Source: an uncultured Muribaculaceae bacterium (GTDB lineage Bacteria; Bacteroidota; Bacteroidia; Bacteroidales; Muribaculaceae). Taken from it: a stretch of DNA of 51,347 bases. The notes beneath the pieces were generated by a model, which did no database searches, had not been told where the DNA came from, and worked only from the letters and a program-made list of their open reading frames with translations. Of the stretch, positions 25,054 to 35,472 are shown piece by piece. Every line of letters starts with the position of its first letter. The first letter of the stretch is position 1. The translations under genes were made by a program, and so were the position numbers. The stretch is taken from contig CAKUMB010000014.1 in assembly GCA_934667475.1 (NCBI GenBank), positions 1 to 51,347 of the forward strand, read 5' to 3'.

Positions 25054-26253
25054 ATGAAGGCAAGTAGCATCATCTTGGCCGCATCGGCTGCGCTCTGCGC
25101 AACAAGCGCAATGGCACAGAGCGGCAACTTCAACGCCAAAGTGCTCACATCGAGCAAACAGGACACACTGCAATTCAGCAAGACCCCCATCACCGACAGC
25201 GTGGGCAACATCGCCTACCAGCGGGTGCAGAGCAAGGTGCTGACACACACATTCCAGACGTTCCGCAACCAGTATGTGCTCACCGCCGGCGACTTCGAGG
25301 GCAAGCTGCCCGCAGGCGCCAAGGTGACCGGCATCTCGCTCGACGGCTACAACAACGGCGGCAAGACCACCACATTCAGCGCAGTGGGCGTGGGCATCGA
25401 GGCCTGCGACACTGTGCCTGCGCTCAACTACACCAATGGGCTTAACGAGAGCGACACCATTGCCAACATGCACACCGGCTGGAAGCAGTGGACAATTGAC
25501 GCTGCCGGCCGCGCCGACTCGGCTGTGGCTGTTATCAACGCCCCCTTCACCCAAGGCAATCCACTGGCCTACACCGGCAACAACCTGCTGCTCACCCTGC
25601 AACTGCAATATGAAGGCCGCAACGGCATGGACTACTGCTACCAGAAGGCTGCCACAATGACCGAGGTGGCCACCGTGATGCGCTCGGGCAACTTCGCTTT
25701 CAGCGGCAAGGGCGTGTGGTATAAGGAGAACAACAACTTCTGGAACAAAGGCGTGGCCGAGACCGTGGCCAGATATATGAGCGTTGAGGCCAACACAGTG
25801 CCCGCATTCAAGCTCAGCTACTACACCAACGACATATACGTGACCGTGCGCGACAACGACGGCCGCGATATGGAGGCAAGCCTCACACTAATCGACGAGA
25901 CTACCGACAAGACACTGTATAGCAACATAAACAAGGCCAACTACACATTTGCCAACCTCGACTACACCCACACCTACACTCTGGCTGTGAAGAGCGGCGA
26001 CATGCAGAAGCAGGTGACTGGCATTAAGTTTGGCGACACCGCAGCCGATGCCATCAGCAACGACGTGTATGTGGAGCTGAAGCAGCAGATTAGCACGGGT
26101 GTTGAGGCCAACGTGGCCGAGGCTCAGGTGGCCAGCGTGCAATACGTGAGCCTGTCGGGCGCTGTGAGCAACAAGCCCTTCGACGGTGTGAATGTGGTGG
26201 TGACCACCTACACCGACGGCTCACGCACCGCAGCCAAGAAAATCATGAAATAA
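25054..26253 (+). CDS. Secreted protein with T9SS-like tail, unknown function
   Basis: The 399-residue protein has a signal peptide to about residue 21 (TSAMAQ). It then has a beta-rich region of about 230 residues with a GISLDGYNNGGKT segment near 90, and an Ig-like/carboxypeptidase-regulatory-like domain near 265-340 (YVTVRDNDGRDMEASLTL, TYTLAVKSGDMQKQV). It ends with a sorting-type tail (VQYVSLSGAVSNKPFDGVNVVV, final KKIMK). I recognise no catalytic motif. It has its own promoter and a terminator. It is the second of two adjacent T9SS cargo genes on this strand, which suggests related surface functions. Confidence 0.75.
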   Translation: MKASSIILAASAALCATSAMAQSGNFNAKVLTSSKQDTLQFSKTPITDSVGNIAYQRVQSKVLTHTFQTFRNQYVLTAGDFEGKLPAGAKVTGISLDGYNNGGKTTTFSAVGVGIEACDTVPALNYTNGLNESDTIANMHTGWKQWTIDAAGRADSAVAVINAPFTQGNPLAYTGNNLLLTLQLQYEGRNGMDYCYQKAATMTEVATVMRSGNFAFSGKGVWYKENNNFWNKGVAETVARYMSVEANTVPAFKLSYYTNDIYVTVRDNDGRDMEASLTLIDETTDKTLYSNINKANYTFANLDYTHTYTLAVKSGDMQKQVTGIKFGDTAADAISNDVYVELKQQISTGVEANVAEAQVASVQYVSLSGAVSNKPFDGVNVVVTTYTDGSRTAAKKIMK

Positions 26254-26294
26254 CACGTGCGTTGGCCAAACAGCCACCGCACTGCACAACCATA

Positions 26295-26350
26295 ACGGCC
26301 GTCACAAGTCCGCCCGCAAAGCGGTTTTGTGACGGCCGTCCGTTTTTTTT
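26295..26350 (+). terminator. Intrinsic terminator after the 25054 gene
   Basis: acggccgtcacaa (26295-26307) pairs with ttgtgacggccgt (26327-26339), followed shortly by eight T. Confidence 0.9.
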
Positions 26351-26419
26351 CACACCACAGGGCAGCGGAGTGCAGCGCACTCGACTGATTTACAAATGAT
26401 TGTGTTTTAGATATAGAAA

Positions 26420-26449
26420 TAAAAAAATGGAAGCTGAATCAGCTTCCAT
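26420..26449 (-). terminator. Terminator of tRNA-Arg
   Basis: On the minus strand atggaagctg pairs with cagcttccat around a 3-base loop, followed by a run of T. It lies 5 bases after the encoded CCA end of the tRNA. Confidence 0.85.
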
Positions 26450-26454
26450 TTCTC

Positions 26455-26531
26455 TGGTGACCCATATAGGATTCAAACCTATAACCTTTTGATCCGTAGT
26501 CAAACACTCTATTCAGTTGAGCTAATGGGCC
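26455..26531 (-). tRNA. tRNA-Arg(ACG)
   Basis: Read on the minus strand the 77 bases fold as a cloverleaf. The acceptor stem pairs ggcccat with atgggtc, with discriminator A and an encoded CCA. The D arm is gctc/gagt. The anticodon stem ttga/tcaa encloses loop CTACGGA with anticodon ACG. The T arm is ataggtttgaatcctat. It decodes CGU as arginine (with inosine, CGC and CGA as well). A terminator follows directly. Confidence 0.93.
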
Positions 26532-26622
26532 ATTTTCCGTTTTGCAGTGCAAAGGTAATGCTTTTTTGTGAATTGTCAATGCTTTCGGGCAAAAAATCGC
26601 GCGGCAGGCGCTGATTTTTATT

Positions 26623-26826
26623 TTAGAAAGCCCACAGCGCAGCCAGCCACACCAGCATTATGATGAAGGCGATGAGGGTGGCACCCTTAAGCACCTTGTA
26701 GTTCACGATGTAGTAGCCCTGGCGCGGAGCCTCCACTTTTTCGGGCTTTTTGTCGGCCACGGCCAGCTTGTGATCGTCGATGGGTTCAACGGGCTGGGCG
26801 TTTTCGCTATATAGACACGCTTTCAT
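26623..26826 (-). CDS. Small C-terminally anchored membrane protein
   Basis: The 67-residue protein has a charged N-terminal half (rich in Asp, Glu, Lys and Pro) and one hydrophobic segment at about residues 48-66 (ATLIAFIIMLVWLAALWAF) reaching the C-terminus. This predicts a tail-anchored inner-membrane protein. A consensus promoter at 26874-26904 supports it as a real gene. It lies 91 bases before tRNA-Arg on the same strand, so the tRNA may share its transcript. I know of no named family. Confidence 0.7.
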   Translation of the reverse strand: MKACLYSENAQPVEPIDDHKLAVADKKPEKVEAPRQGYYIVNYKVLKGATLIAFIIMLVWLAALWAF

Positions 26827-26873
26827 AACTGTAGTGAGTTTGTTTAATGATTGGTTTCTTATAATTTATGGTG

Positions 26874-26904
26874 CAAATATAGTGCTTTCCGGCCACCCCG
26901 GCAA
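26874..26904 (-). promoter_or_regulatory. Promoter of the small membrane protein and tRNA-Arg
   Basis: On the minus strand: TTG (26904-26902), 20 bases, TATATTTG (26881-26874), a full consensus match. It lies 48 bases before the start codon. Confidence 0.75.
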
Positions 26905-27049
26905 ATAAAACCGGCATCAATGGGGCAAAAGAGAGAGAAAGGCGGGTGCGGCGCGAGTTTTTTGAAGGCGAATGTGTGGCAATGTTGACGCATTTTTTGT
27001 AACTTCGCAACGTTTAGCAAGAAATAATAACTAAAAACTGGTAGAATAG

Positions 27050-28999
27050 ATGCAAGACGAAAAAATTGAAAGACAAGACGAAATGAGTTTGCCTGAAAAC
27101 GCGTTTCGCGAGCTGAAGCCGGGCGAGAAGTATGTGCCTGTGCTTAAACCCGACCGCAGCTATCCGGAAGTGACGCCCTACTCGGTGTCGATGGGCCTTA
27201 TAATGGCCGTGATATTCAGTGCGGCGGCGGCCTATCTGGGGCTGAAGGTGGGCCAGGTGTTTGAGGCGGCGATTCCCATTGCCATAATCGCAGCCGGCAT
27301 AGCCAGCGCCACCAAGCGGCGCAACTCGCTGGGCGAGAATGTGATTATCCAGTCGATAGGCGCAGCTTCGGGCATTGTGGTGGCGGGAGCCATATTCACG
27401 CTGCCTGCGCTCTACATTCTGCAGGCCAAGTATCCAGAAATCACGGTGAGCTTTTTGGAGGTGTTCCTGAGCTCGCTGCTGGGCGGTGTGCTGGGCATAC
27501 TGTTCTTCATTCCGTTCCGCAAATATTTTGTGAGCGACATGCACGGCAAGTTCCCCTTCCCCGAGGCCACAGCCACCACCCAGGTGCTGATTTCGGGCCA
27601 GAAGGGCGGCGACCAGGCCAAGCCGCTGCTCATTGCCGGCCTTGTGGGCGGCCTCTACGACTTTGTGCTGAGCACGTTTGGCTGGTGGAAAGAGGTGCTT
27701 TCGAGCACTGCCATTCCAGCCATGCAGAGCATCACCGAGCACGCCAAGATGGTGTTTAAGGTGAACACTGGCGCGGCGGTGCTGGGCTTGGGCTACATTG
27801 TGGGCCTGCGCTACAGTTTCATCATATTCGCCGGCAGCGCGTTTGTGTGGTGGGTGATAGTGCCCCTGATGGGCATGAGCCCGAGTCTGGCCGGATCGAC
27901 GGCCGAAGAGATATTCAAGGGCGGTGCCCGCTTCATAGGCATTGGCGGCATAGCCATGAGCGGCGTGATAGGCATCATCAAGTCGTGGGGCGTGATTAAG
28001 AGCGCCGTGGGCCTTGCCGGCAAGGCATTCAGCGGCCAGGAGCAGGTGAAGGTTGAGCGCCACCAGCGCGACATTTCGATGAAGGTGCTGGTGTTTGCGC
28101 TGGCGGCCGCGCTGCTGGTGACGCTGGTGTTCTTCTATGTGGGCGTGATTCACAACGTGGCCCAGAGCCTTGTGGCCTTTGTGGTGGTGACGGTGATTGC
28201 GTTCCTCTTCACCACCGTGGCGGCCAACGCCATAGCCATTGTGGGCAGCAACCCCGTGTCGGGCATGACGCTGATGACCCTCATCATTGCCTCGGGCATA
28301 TTTGTGGCCGTGGGCCTGAAGGGTTCGCAGGGCATTGTGGCCTCGATGGTGATAGGCGGCGTGGTGTGCACCGCGCTGTCGATGGCCGGCGGCATGGTGA
28401 CCGACATGAAGATTGGTTACTGGATTGGCACCACGCCCGCCAAGCAGCAGACGTGGAAGTTTGTGGGCACGATTCTCTCGGCCGCCACAGTGGGCGGTGT
28501 GATGATAATCCTCAACAAGACCTACGGTTTTGTGGGCGACAACGCCCTGGTGGCCCCGCAGGCCAACGCCATGGCAGCCGTTATCGACCCGCTGATGATG
28601 GGTGGCGAAACGCCGTGGCTGCTCTACATAGTGGGCGCCATTCTGGCCGTGCTGCTCAACTGGCTGGGCGTGCCCGCACTGGCATTCTCGCTGGGCATGT
28701 TCATTCCGCTTGAACTCAACACCCCGCTGCTGGTGGGCGGCATCATCAGCTGGTTTGTGAGTTCGCGCAGCAAAGACGAGAAGGTGAACAAAGCCCGTCA
28801 GGACCGCGGCACACTGCTGGCCTCGGGCTTCATTGCAGGCGGCGCCCTGATGGGCGTGGTTAGCGCAGCAATGCTCTACTTCGGCTTTGAATACACCAGT
28901 CCTCTGAGCGACACTGCAAGCAACTGGCTGGCAGTGGTGATGTATGTGGCACTGATTGCCTACCTCACCATCTCATGCATCAAGGCACACAAGGACTAA
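27050..28999 (+). CDS. OPT family oligopeptide transporter
   Basis: The 649-residue integral membrane protein has about 14-16 hydrophobic segments throughout. It has the hallmark regions of prokaryotic OPT proteins: a cytoplasmic N-terminus ending RSYPEVTPYSVSMGLIMAVIF, SATKRRNSLGENVIIQSIGAASG near residue 90, and FPFPEATATTQVLISGQKGG near 165. Another segment, GLYDFVLSTFGWWKE, comes near residue 202. The family moves peptides or metal-chelate complexes using a proton gradient; the actual substrate here is not known. It is a single-gene unit with a -7-like box (TAACTTCG, 27000-27007). Confidence 0.9.
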   Translation: MQDEKIERQDEMSLPENAFRELKPGEKYVPVLKPDRSYPEVTPYSVSMGLIMAVIFSAAAAYLGLKVGQVFEAAIPIAIIAAGIASATKRRNSLGENVIIQSIGAASGIVVAGAIFTLPALYILQAKYPEITVSFLEVFLSSLLGGVLGILFFIPFRKYFVSDMHGKFPFPEATATTQVLISGQKGGDQAKPLLIAGLVGGLYDFVLSTFGWWKEVLSSTAIPAMQSITEHAKMVFKVNTGAAVLGLGYIVGLRYSFIIFAGSAFVWWVIVPLMGMSPSLAGSTAEEIFKGGARFIGIGGIAMSGVIGIIKSWGVIKSAVGLAGKAFSGQEQVKVERHQRDISMKVLVFALAAALLVTLVFFYVGVIHNVAQSLVAFVVVTVIAFLFTTVAANAIAIVGSNPVSGMTLMTLIIASGIFVAVGLKGSQGIVASMVIGGVVCTALSMAGGMVTDMKIGYWIGTTPAKQQTWKFVGTILSAATVGGVMIILNKTYGFVGDNALVAPQANAMAAVIDPLMMGGETPWLLYIVGAILAVLLNWLGVPALAFSLGMFIPLELNTPLLVGGIISWFVSSRSKDEKVNKARQDRGTLLASGFIAGGALMGVVSAAMLYFGFEYTSPLSDTASNWLAVVMYVALIAYLTISCIKAHKD

Positions 29000-29157
29000 G
29001 ACACATATTCAAGCCCCCGCTATTGGGGGGGCCAGCCGCTTTTTTCACGCCACCCCTTGCAAAGCAAAGTGCTTACACTCGCAGTGGCATCATGTGGCAG
29101 TTCATTAGACTTTATAAGCCACACAGGGCAAAAAATTTCCATTTTCAAGCAGAATCA

Positions 29158-29188
29158 TTGCCGGATTATGTTTTTTTGTATAATTTTG
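29158..29188 (+). promoter_or_regulatory. Promoter of the 2045-aa GLUG protein gene
   Basis: TTG (29158-29160), 20 bases, TAATTTTG (29181-29188). Transcription would start about 44 bases before the ATG. Confidence 0.75.
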
Positions 29189-29238
29189 CCTATGCTTAAA
29201 AACATATATTTTTATTAATTTTTTAATCTCTTTTTTCT

Positions 29239-32200
29239 ATGACGAAGAAGTTACTTCTCGGTTTGCTCCTGACATCGATGGCCTTCACGGCCACCCAGGC
29301 GCAAACGCAGGTCATTGAGCAGGCTGCTCAGCTGCTGAGCTCCACCGGCCAGGGTGGCGCCACAGCAGTCGCGGCAGGCAACGTGACCCAGCAAGATGCC
29401 GAAGCCGTCGAGATGTGCCAGGCCAAAATTGCCCAAAGCAGGCAGGCGGGCCAGTCAAAGACACCAGCGGCGACCATTGGAGAGAGCGTGAAAGCCGAAC
29501 GGGCGAAAAGCCTTGGGCAGCCAGCGGGCAAATACACGGCTGGCTCGTGGCAAGTGGCAAACAATGGCGCAGCACGCCGAGCCGCAAAAGCGCCAACTGC
29601 CATGCCCGATGTGCTGAACGCCGCCGAATACGACACCAAGTATTCCGACGGCACCACCACAGTGAACGGTGTGGTGACCATCAAAAAGACCGATGACACA
29701 CACGCCGTGCTCTACAATCTGTGGGGCCTGACCGACACACTGCAGTGCACCTACAACCTGACGGCGGGAACAGTGGCCGTGACACCGGCAAAAATCTACG
29801 ACCACTCAACCTACGGCCCCGTGTGGGCGTGCTCGATGGACCTGGATAAGCGTGTGTACAGCACGTCGACCCCCATTACCGGAACAATTGGCGCCGACGG
29901 CACCATAACGCTGGGCGCGTGGGGCGTGATTGTGACCACTGGCGAGTCGAAGGGCGGCTCGTTTGCCATTTTCAGCAAAAGCGAGTTCAAGCCCACAAAC
30001 GCCACAATAAGCGAAACGATTTACAATGGCAAATCGGCCACCAACACCGACTCGGTGCGCACCTATCCGGTATACATCGACCAAACGTATGACAACCAGG
30101 TAGACATTGTGAACTTCACCAACAATGGAGCTGTGGTGAAAATGCGTCTCAACACCGACAAGTCGGTCAGCATATCTCCGCAACGCATATTCACAAACGC
30201 GCTCTATGGCCCATTCAACTGCTATCCGGCCAATTGGGCCAAGAGCAAGAGTGCGCAAAAGGGCAACATAGTTGGCACAGGCACCGACACCGAGATTAAC
30301 TTCGGCAACTACGGCGTGTTCTGCCAGGCAAGCCTATCCACACGCGCCCTTGGCGTGCTGTCGGCTACAATAAAATTCAACAGTGGTGTGGTGAAATATC
30401 CCACAAAGTCGGTTCAAGACTGGAAAGGCGACGGCACCGAAGCATCACCTTTTATAATAAGCACCCCTTCACAGCTCAACGCATTTGCCGACGATGTGAA
30501 CAGCGGCAACGACTACAAGGGCAAATATGTGAAGCTGGGCAACGACATTGACCTCAGCAGCTCAACCCTGGCCTACACACCGGTCGGCACTGAGGACGCC
30601 CCATTCCGCGGCTCGTTTAACGGCGGCGGCAACACCGTGAAAAAGCTTTACATCAATGTGGGCGCAGAAGACTACCAGGGCCTGTTTGGCGTAGCCGACA
30701 GCACCAGCAGCATAAGCAACCTTAAGATGCAAGACGCCACCATTGTCACCGCAGGCACATATGCCGGAACAGTGGCAGGCAAATGCTCGGGCACAATGAC
30801 CGACATCACCGTTGACGGCGGAAAAATCACAGCCACAGGCTATGGAGCCGCAGGTGTGGTGGGTTACTTCAACGGTCCGGAACTCACCAACTGCCAGTTT
30901 GACGGCAGCATCACCGGCGCCGGAGAAAACGGCGGTGTTGCAGGCACAATAGCCGGCCAAGCCGTGGCCAGCAAACTTGCAGCCCACGGCCTGATCACAG
31001 TGACAAGCCTGGCCAACTCAATGTGGAAATCACTCGGCGGCGTGGTGGGCTCGCTGCTTCCGGGCAAGCAATACAACGCACTCCTCACCGACAGCTACAG
31101 CGATATGCAACTCACCGACAAGAGCGGCAACGCATACGTTGGCGGCGTGGTAGGTGAAGTGCTCGACGCAACGCTGCAACGCAGCTTCAACGCCGGTTCC
31201 ATCAGTGCGGCCTCGACCACAAGCGGCTCAAGCACCAAGGGTGCTGTGGGCGGTGTGGCCGGAGAGGTGTATGGCGGCAACGTGTATGACTGCTACAACG
31301 GCAACTTGGTGCTGAACTCAGGCAACTCCACCAGTGTGGGCGGCGTGATTGGCTACATTCCCAGCCCGTCATACACCACCGACTCGCACGGCAACAGAGA
31401 ATATTCATATCTGTCGAGCGTGAAGCGCTGCTTCAACTACGGCCAAGTGCGCAACGGAGCCGTGTATGAGAAAATGGGCGTGTATGGCACCGCCTACAGC
31501 GACAGCGTGTTTGCCGACGTGTATCACGACCAGCAAATGGTGGGCACCATCATGCCAGCATCGGCAAAGCACATGGAACAGACCACTGCGCAGCTCACCA
31601 GCGGCAAGGCATACAGCGGATTTGACGCCAGCGTGTGGACATTCACCAATGGCCTGTATCCGCGCCTGAAAGCAATGGAGAGCACAAATGCGGCCTATCT
31701 GAGCGCAGCTCCCATCAGCTTCAAAGATGGTGAGAATGTAACCAAAGTGCGCAGCACATTCAAGGTGTCGACAGCCAACGACATTTATTGGAAACTCTAC
31801 AACGGCTCGACCTTTGCCGACGAGTCATCAGGCCTTAAAATCGCCGGCGACTCTGTGACAGTGAAGAGCACATACTCCAATGAGGTGCTGGTGGCTCTGT
31901 CGAAAGCCGACAACAGTATAGTGAAAATGTATTCGATTGCCACCGTCAATCCGACGCTTTTCAGCGGCTCGGGCACCGAGGCCGACCCGTATCTGATTAA
32001 GAGCAAGGCCGACCTTGAGGCTATGGACGAGGGCATCTCGAAATATGGCCAGACATTCAAGGGCGACTTCTTCAAGCAGACCAACGACATCGACGCAAGC
32101 GGTTTCGGCGGCATTGGCATGGGCGGCAACATCGCGCGCCAGTTCAACGCCACCTACGACGGAGGCGGCCATGCAATCCACAACCTGAAAATTGACGGTG

Positions 32201-35200
32201 TGGTGTATGGAGCCGACGGCAAGGCCGACAAAAAGCAATCGCTCATTGCAGTGTCGCTTTTCGGCTTTATCGGAACAAATGGCACAGTGAAAAACCTGGC
32301 CATGGCCAGCGACTGCTCATTCAAGGCCTACAACTACGCATCGGGCATCGCAGCCGTCAACTACGGCCGCGTGATCAATTGCAAGAACTATGCCGATGTG
32401 GCCACATCATACAACTATGCGGGCGGCGTGGTTGCCCTCAACCAGCCCGACGCTGTGGTCGACGGCTGCTACAATGCGGGCCACATCATCACCGGCAATG
32501 CGTATGCCGCCGGCATCGCGGCCTACTCGCTGGGCACAGTGCAGTATTGCCAGAACGACGGATACATTGAAGGCGACAGCGTGGATGCAAGCCACAAGGC
32601 CAACAGCCAGTATCAAGTGGCCGGCATTGTGGCCACCAATGGTTCGGAAAGCCTGATTCGCGGCAACATCAACTCCGGCTCAATCTATGCCAACCGCACA
32701 GTGGGCGGCATCACCACCACAGCTGTGCAAAAAGGCAACATCGAGTATAACATCAACTACGGCACCGTGGAGCGCAGCAAAGCAGGCGACGCCGCACGCG
32801 GAGCAGTGCTCGCCACTGCGCCAAGCGCATCGTATGCCGTGGCCAACAACTACTACGACGCCCAAATAGGATACTATGGCGCGGCAGCCAGCGCATCGAT
32901 TGGCGGTGCCACAGGAGTTAACACAAGCGTCCTCACAAGCGGCAAAGCCATAGAAGGCTTCGATTCTGACCGCTACGACTGGAGCGAAGGCCTGTATCCC
33001 GTAATTAAAGCGTTCAAGGACGAGCCGGCCGCCATTGCCAACCGCAAAATGGTGGTCACATTCGCCAACGGCCAAAGCGCCGACGACGTATACACCGACG
33101 CAAAGCTCTACAAAGCCAGCGACCTGCAGTGGACACTGGAAAGCGGCAAAAACTTCAGCGCAGCCAATGGGGTGCTGAAGGTGAACCTCACCGCCGACAC
33201 CACATCGCTGCGCGACGTGCTCACCGCCAAAGTGGGCAACTACAGCAAGGTGATTGCCCTGCGTGCAATGCCCAACGTGTTTGAAGGCCAAGGCACAGCC
33301 GACGACCCGTTCCAAATTAAGAGCAAAGACGACATGCTTAAGCTGGCCAAATTCACCAACACCGAAGCCTACCCGTTCAGCGGACGCTACTTCAAGGTGC
33401 TTAACGACATTGACTTCGGCAGCACCACCTATGAGAGCGTGGGTGTGGATGCAGGCAGCTTCAACGGCGACTTCAACGGCAACGGCAAGAAATTCCTGAA
33501 CATCAACAACACATACACAAGCACTCAGAGCAGCCGTGGCCTGTTTGGCAACGTTGGCCCGCAAGGAGCCGTGCACGACCTGATTGTGGCAAGCGGCACC
33601 ATCACCAGCTACCGCTACAACGGAGCCGTGGCCGGCAATGTGTATGGCAAGGTGTACAACTGCCAGAACTACGCAAACATCTACTCGGAGAGCAGCGCGG
33701 CTGCCGGCATCGCCGGATATGTGAAAAACGGCGGATCGGTGGTCAACTGCCAGAACCACGGCAAGGTTGACTCAAAGGGCAACTATCTGGCCGGCATCGC
33801 CTATTACGTTGAGAAAGGCGCACTGGTGGATAATTGCGAGAACGACACCGTGGTTGGCGCAGAGAAGAAGAATGGCGTGGGCGGCATTGCCACCTACAGC
33901 TACGGCACAATTCGCAACTGCGTCAACAAAGGCACGCTCGTCGGACTCTCGAACATTGGCGGCATTCTGGCCAACTCTTACGGAGGCGACTCGATTCTGT
34001 ATTGCCACAACGAGGGCGAGATTCAATCGACAGGCAGCAGTGTGGGCGGCATTCTGGGCACAGGCAAGAAATCACTTGCCCCCGTTGTAATCACCGGATG
34101 CCACAACACCGCAGCCGTGACCGGCAAGGGCTACATTGGCGGCGTGGCCGGACGCCTGTATTCAGGATCTGTGCTCACCGACTGCTACAACACTGGCGAC
34201 GTGACCAGCATCTCATCGAGCAACATTGGCGGTGTGGCAGGAGCGCTGGCCGGCGACAACGGCTATGTGTCGAGCATGACACGCTGCTACAACACCGGCA
34301 ACATCATCAGCGCCGGCCAATATACCGGCGGCGTGGTTGGCGACAACGATGAAGAGACCTACTACGAAGACTGCTACAACACTGGCGACGTAATCAGCAG
34401 CGCCAAGTATGCAGCCGGATTTGCAGGAGGCATGAGCGGCAAGGCCGTGAACTGCTACAACACTGGCAACGTGGAGGCATCGGGCTACGGCATTGGCGGC
34501 TTCGGCGGCATTGGCGCCGGCGAAATCCACAACTGCTTCAATCTGGGCAACGTGACCTCGACAAGCGCAGCCAACAGCTATGGCGTGGCTGGCGGCCTCT
34601 GGGGCTACGGACGCTGCAAGATATACAACAGCTACAACATGGGCAAAGTGTCGGGCCAAGGCTATGTGGGCGGCATCGCCGGCGGCACATTCGACGGCTT
34701 CACTCTGGTGAATTCATATAACGCTGGCGAAATCGCCACTCCCGACACCACCCACAGCGGCAACATTTGTCCCCTCAACAACGACAAAGAGCTCTACTTC
34801 ACCAACGTGTATTACGACACTGACGTGAACAAGGGCTTCACCCCGTCGAACACCGACGCCCTGGCCAAGGGCGTGAGCACGCGCGACCTGACGCTGTGCA
34901 ATGCACTTGAAGGCGACACCGTGTTCACTCTGATTCCCGGCATGTATCCCACAATCAAGGCCCAGGCTCAGAATGAGCTGGCCAACTGGTGGGCTGCCGT
35001 GCCCGTGGTGGGCGAAGGCGAGGACTACCAGCACGTGTGCTCGGCATTCACCGTGGGCTCGCCTGCCGGCACTGTGTGGACCACCAGCGAGCACCTGTTC
35101 CTGAAAGACGGCAAGGTGGACAGCAACGAGAACGGCGCCGCATGGGTGACCAAGACCTACGGCGACCACGTGAAGACCTACAATCTGGTGATTGAGCGGG

Positions 35201-35376
35201 CCACAGGCGTTGACGGCATCGGCACCGACGCCGCCATTGTCAAGACCGACTACTACACAGTGGGCGGTGTGGCACTGGGCTCGCAGCGTCCCGACGCGGC
35301 AGGCATCTACATTGCCAAGGACTTCTACACCAATGGCAAGAGTGCTGCCCACAAGATTGTGGTGAGCGGAAAGTAA
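29239..35376 (+). CDS. Giant GLUG-repeat surface protein A with T9SS tail
   Basis: This 2045-residue protein is exported (signal peptide to about residue 22, FTATQAQ). The N-terminal third holds beta domains, including PVYIDQTYDNQVDIVNF near 275. Three large repeat modules follow, each opened by a G-x-G-T-x-x-D/S-P-[YF]-x-I cap at about residues 397, 909 and 1350. Each cap leads into a parallel beta-helix built from GLUG-type units such as NCYNTGNV.S..YGIGGF. Ig-like linkers join the modules. The chain ends in a sorting tail (DYYTVGGVALGSQRPDAAGIYI, final VVSGK). Such proteins act as adhesins or glycan- and host-contact factors (inference). It is a paralogue of the protein at 43241-49183. A strong terminator follows. 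Confidence 0.85.
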   Translation: MTKKLLLGLLLTSMAFTATQAQTQVIEQAAQLLSSTGQGGATAVAAGNVTQQDAEAVEMCQAKIAQSRQAGQSKTPAATIGESVKAERAKSLGQPAGKYTAGSWQVANNGAARRAAKAPTAMPDVLNAAEYDTKYSDGTTTVNGVVTIKKTDDTHAVLYNLWGLTDTLQCTYNLTAGTVAVTPAKIYDHSTYGPVWACSMDLDKRVYSTSTPITGTIGADGTITLGAWGVIVTTGESKGGSFAIFSKSEFKPTNATISETIYNGKSATNTDSVRTYPVYIDQTYDNQVDIVNFTNNGAVVKMRLNTDKSVSISPQRIFTNALYGPFNCYPANWAKSKSAQKGNIVGTGTDTEINFGNYGVFCQASLSTRALGVLSATIKFNSGVVKYPTKSVQDWKGDGTEASPFIISTPSQLNAFADDVNSGNDYKGKYVKLGNDIDLSSSTLAYTPVGTEDAPFRGSFNGGGNTVKKLYINVGAEDYQGLFGVADSTSSISNLKMQDATIVTAGTYAGTVAGKCSGTMTDITVDGGKITATGYGAAGVVGYFNGPELTNCQFDGSITGAGENGGVAGTIAGQAVASKLAAHGLITVTSLANSMWKSLGGVVGSLLPGKQYNALLTDSYSDMQLTDKSGNAYVGGVVGEVLDATLQRSFNAGSISAASTTSGSSTKGAVGGVAGEVYGGNVYDCYNGNLVLNSGNSTSVGGVIGYIPSPSYTTDSHGNREYSYLSSVKRCFNYGQVRNGAVYEKMGVYGTAYSDSVFADVYHDQQMVGTIMPASAKHMEQTTAQLTSGKAYSGFDASVWTFTNGLYPRLKAMESTNAAYLSAAPISFKDGENVTKVRSTFKVSTANDIYWKLYNGSTFADESSGLKIAGDSVTVKSTYSNEVLVALSKADNSIVKMYSIATVNPTLFSGSGTEADPYLIKSKADLEAMDEGISKYGQTFKGDFFKQTNDIDASGFGGIGMGGNIARQFNATYDGGGHAIHNLKIDGVVYGADGKADKKQSLIAVSLFGFIGTNGTVKNLAMASDCSFKAYNYASGIAAVNYGRVINCKNYADVATSYNYAGGVVALNQPDAVVDGCYNAGHIITGNAYAAGIAAYSLGTVQYCQNDGYIEGDSVDASHKANSQYQVAGIVATNGSESLIRGNINSGSIYANRTVGGITTTAVQKGNIEYNINYGTVERSKAGDAARGAVLATAPSASYAVANNYYDAQIGYYGAAASASIGGATGVNTSVLTSGKAIEGFDSDRYDWSEGLYPVIKAFKDEPAAIANRKMVVTFANGQSADDVYTDAKLYKASDLQWTLESGKNFSAANGVLKVNLTADTTSLRDVLTAKVGNYSKVIALRAMPNVFEGQGTADDPFQIKSKDDMLKLAKFTNTEAYPFSGRYFKVLNDIDFGSTTYESVGVDAGSFNGDFNGNGKKFLNINNTYTSTQSSRGLFGNVGPQGAVHDLIVASGTITSYRYNGAVAGNVYGKVYNCQNYANIYSESSAAAGIAGYVKNGGSVVNCQNHGKVDSKGNYLAGIAYYVEKGALVDNCENDTVVGAEKKNGVGGIATYSYGTIRNCVNKGTLVGLSNIGGILANSYGGDSILYCHNEGEIQSTGSSVGGILGTGKKSLAPVVITGCHNTAAVTGKGYIGGVAGRLYSGSVLTDCYNTGDVTSISSSNIGGVAGALAGDNGYVSSMTRCYNTGNIISAGQYTGGVVGDNDEETYYEDCYNTGDVISSAKYAAGFAGGMSGKAVNCYNTGNVEASGYGIGGFGGIGAGEIHNCFNLGNVTSTSAANSYGVAGGLWGYGRCKIYNSYNMGKVSGQGYVGGIAGGTFDGFTLVNSYNAGEIATPDTTHSGNICPLNNDKELYFTNVYYDTDVNKGFTPSNTDALAKGVSTRDLTLCNALEGDTVFTLIPGMYPTIKAQAQNELANWWAAVPVVGEGEDYQHVCSAFTVGSPAGTVWTTSEHLFLKDGKVDSNENGAAWVTKTYGDHVKTYNLVIERATGVDGIGTDAAIVKTDYYTVGGVALGSQRPDAAGIYIAKDFYTNGKSAAHKIVVSGK

Positions 35377-35410
35377 CGAAGATTAGCACTAACGAAACCC
35401 TATAGGCGAA

Positions 35411-35456
35411 ACGCGGGGAGCGGCCAACAAAGGCCGTTCCCCGCGTTCGTTTTTTT
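35411..35456 (+). terminator. Intrinsic terminator of the 2045-aa gene
   Basis: acgcggggagcggcc pairs with ggccgttccccgcgt (one G-T pair) across a 6-base loop, followed by seven T. Confidence 0.88.
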
Positions 35457-35472
35457 GTTGTGCATCCTATGC

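Noticed and set aside
29013..29045. Possible terminator after the OPT transporter gene
   Set aside because: gccccc can pair with gggggc, but the T-run lies eight bases beyond the stem, so I could not support it as a proper terminator.
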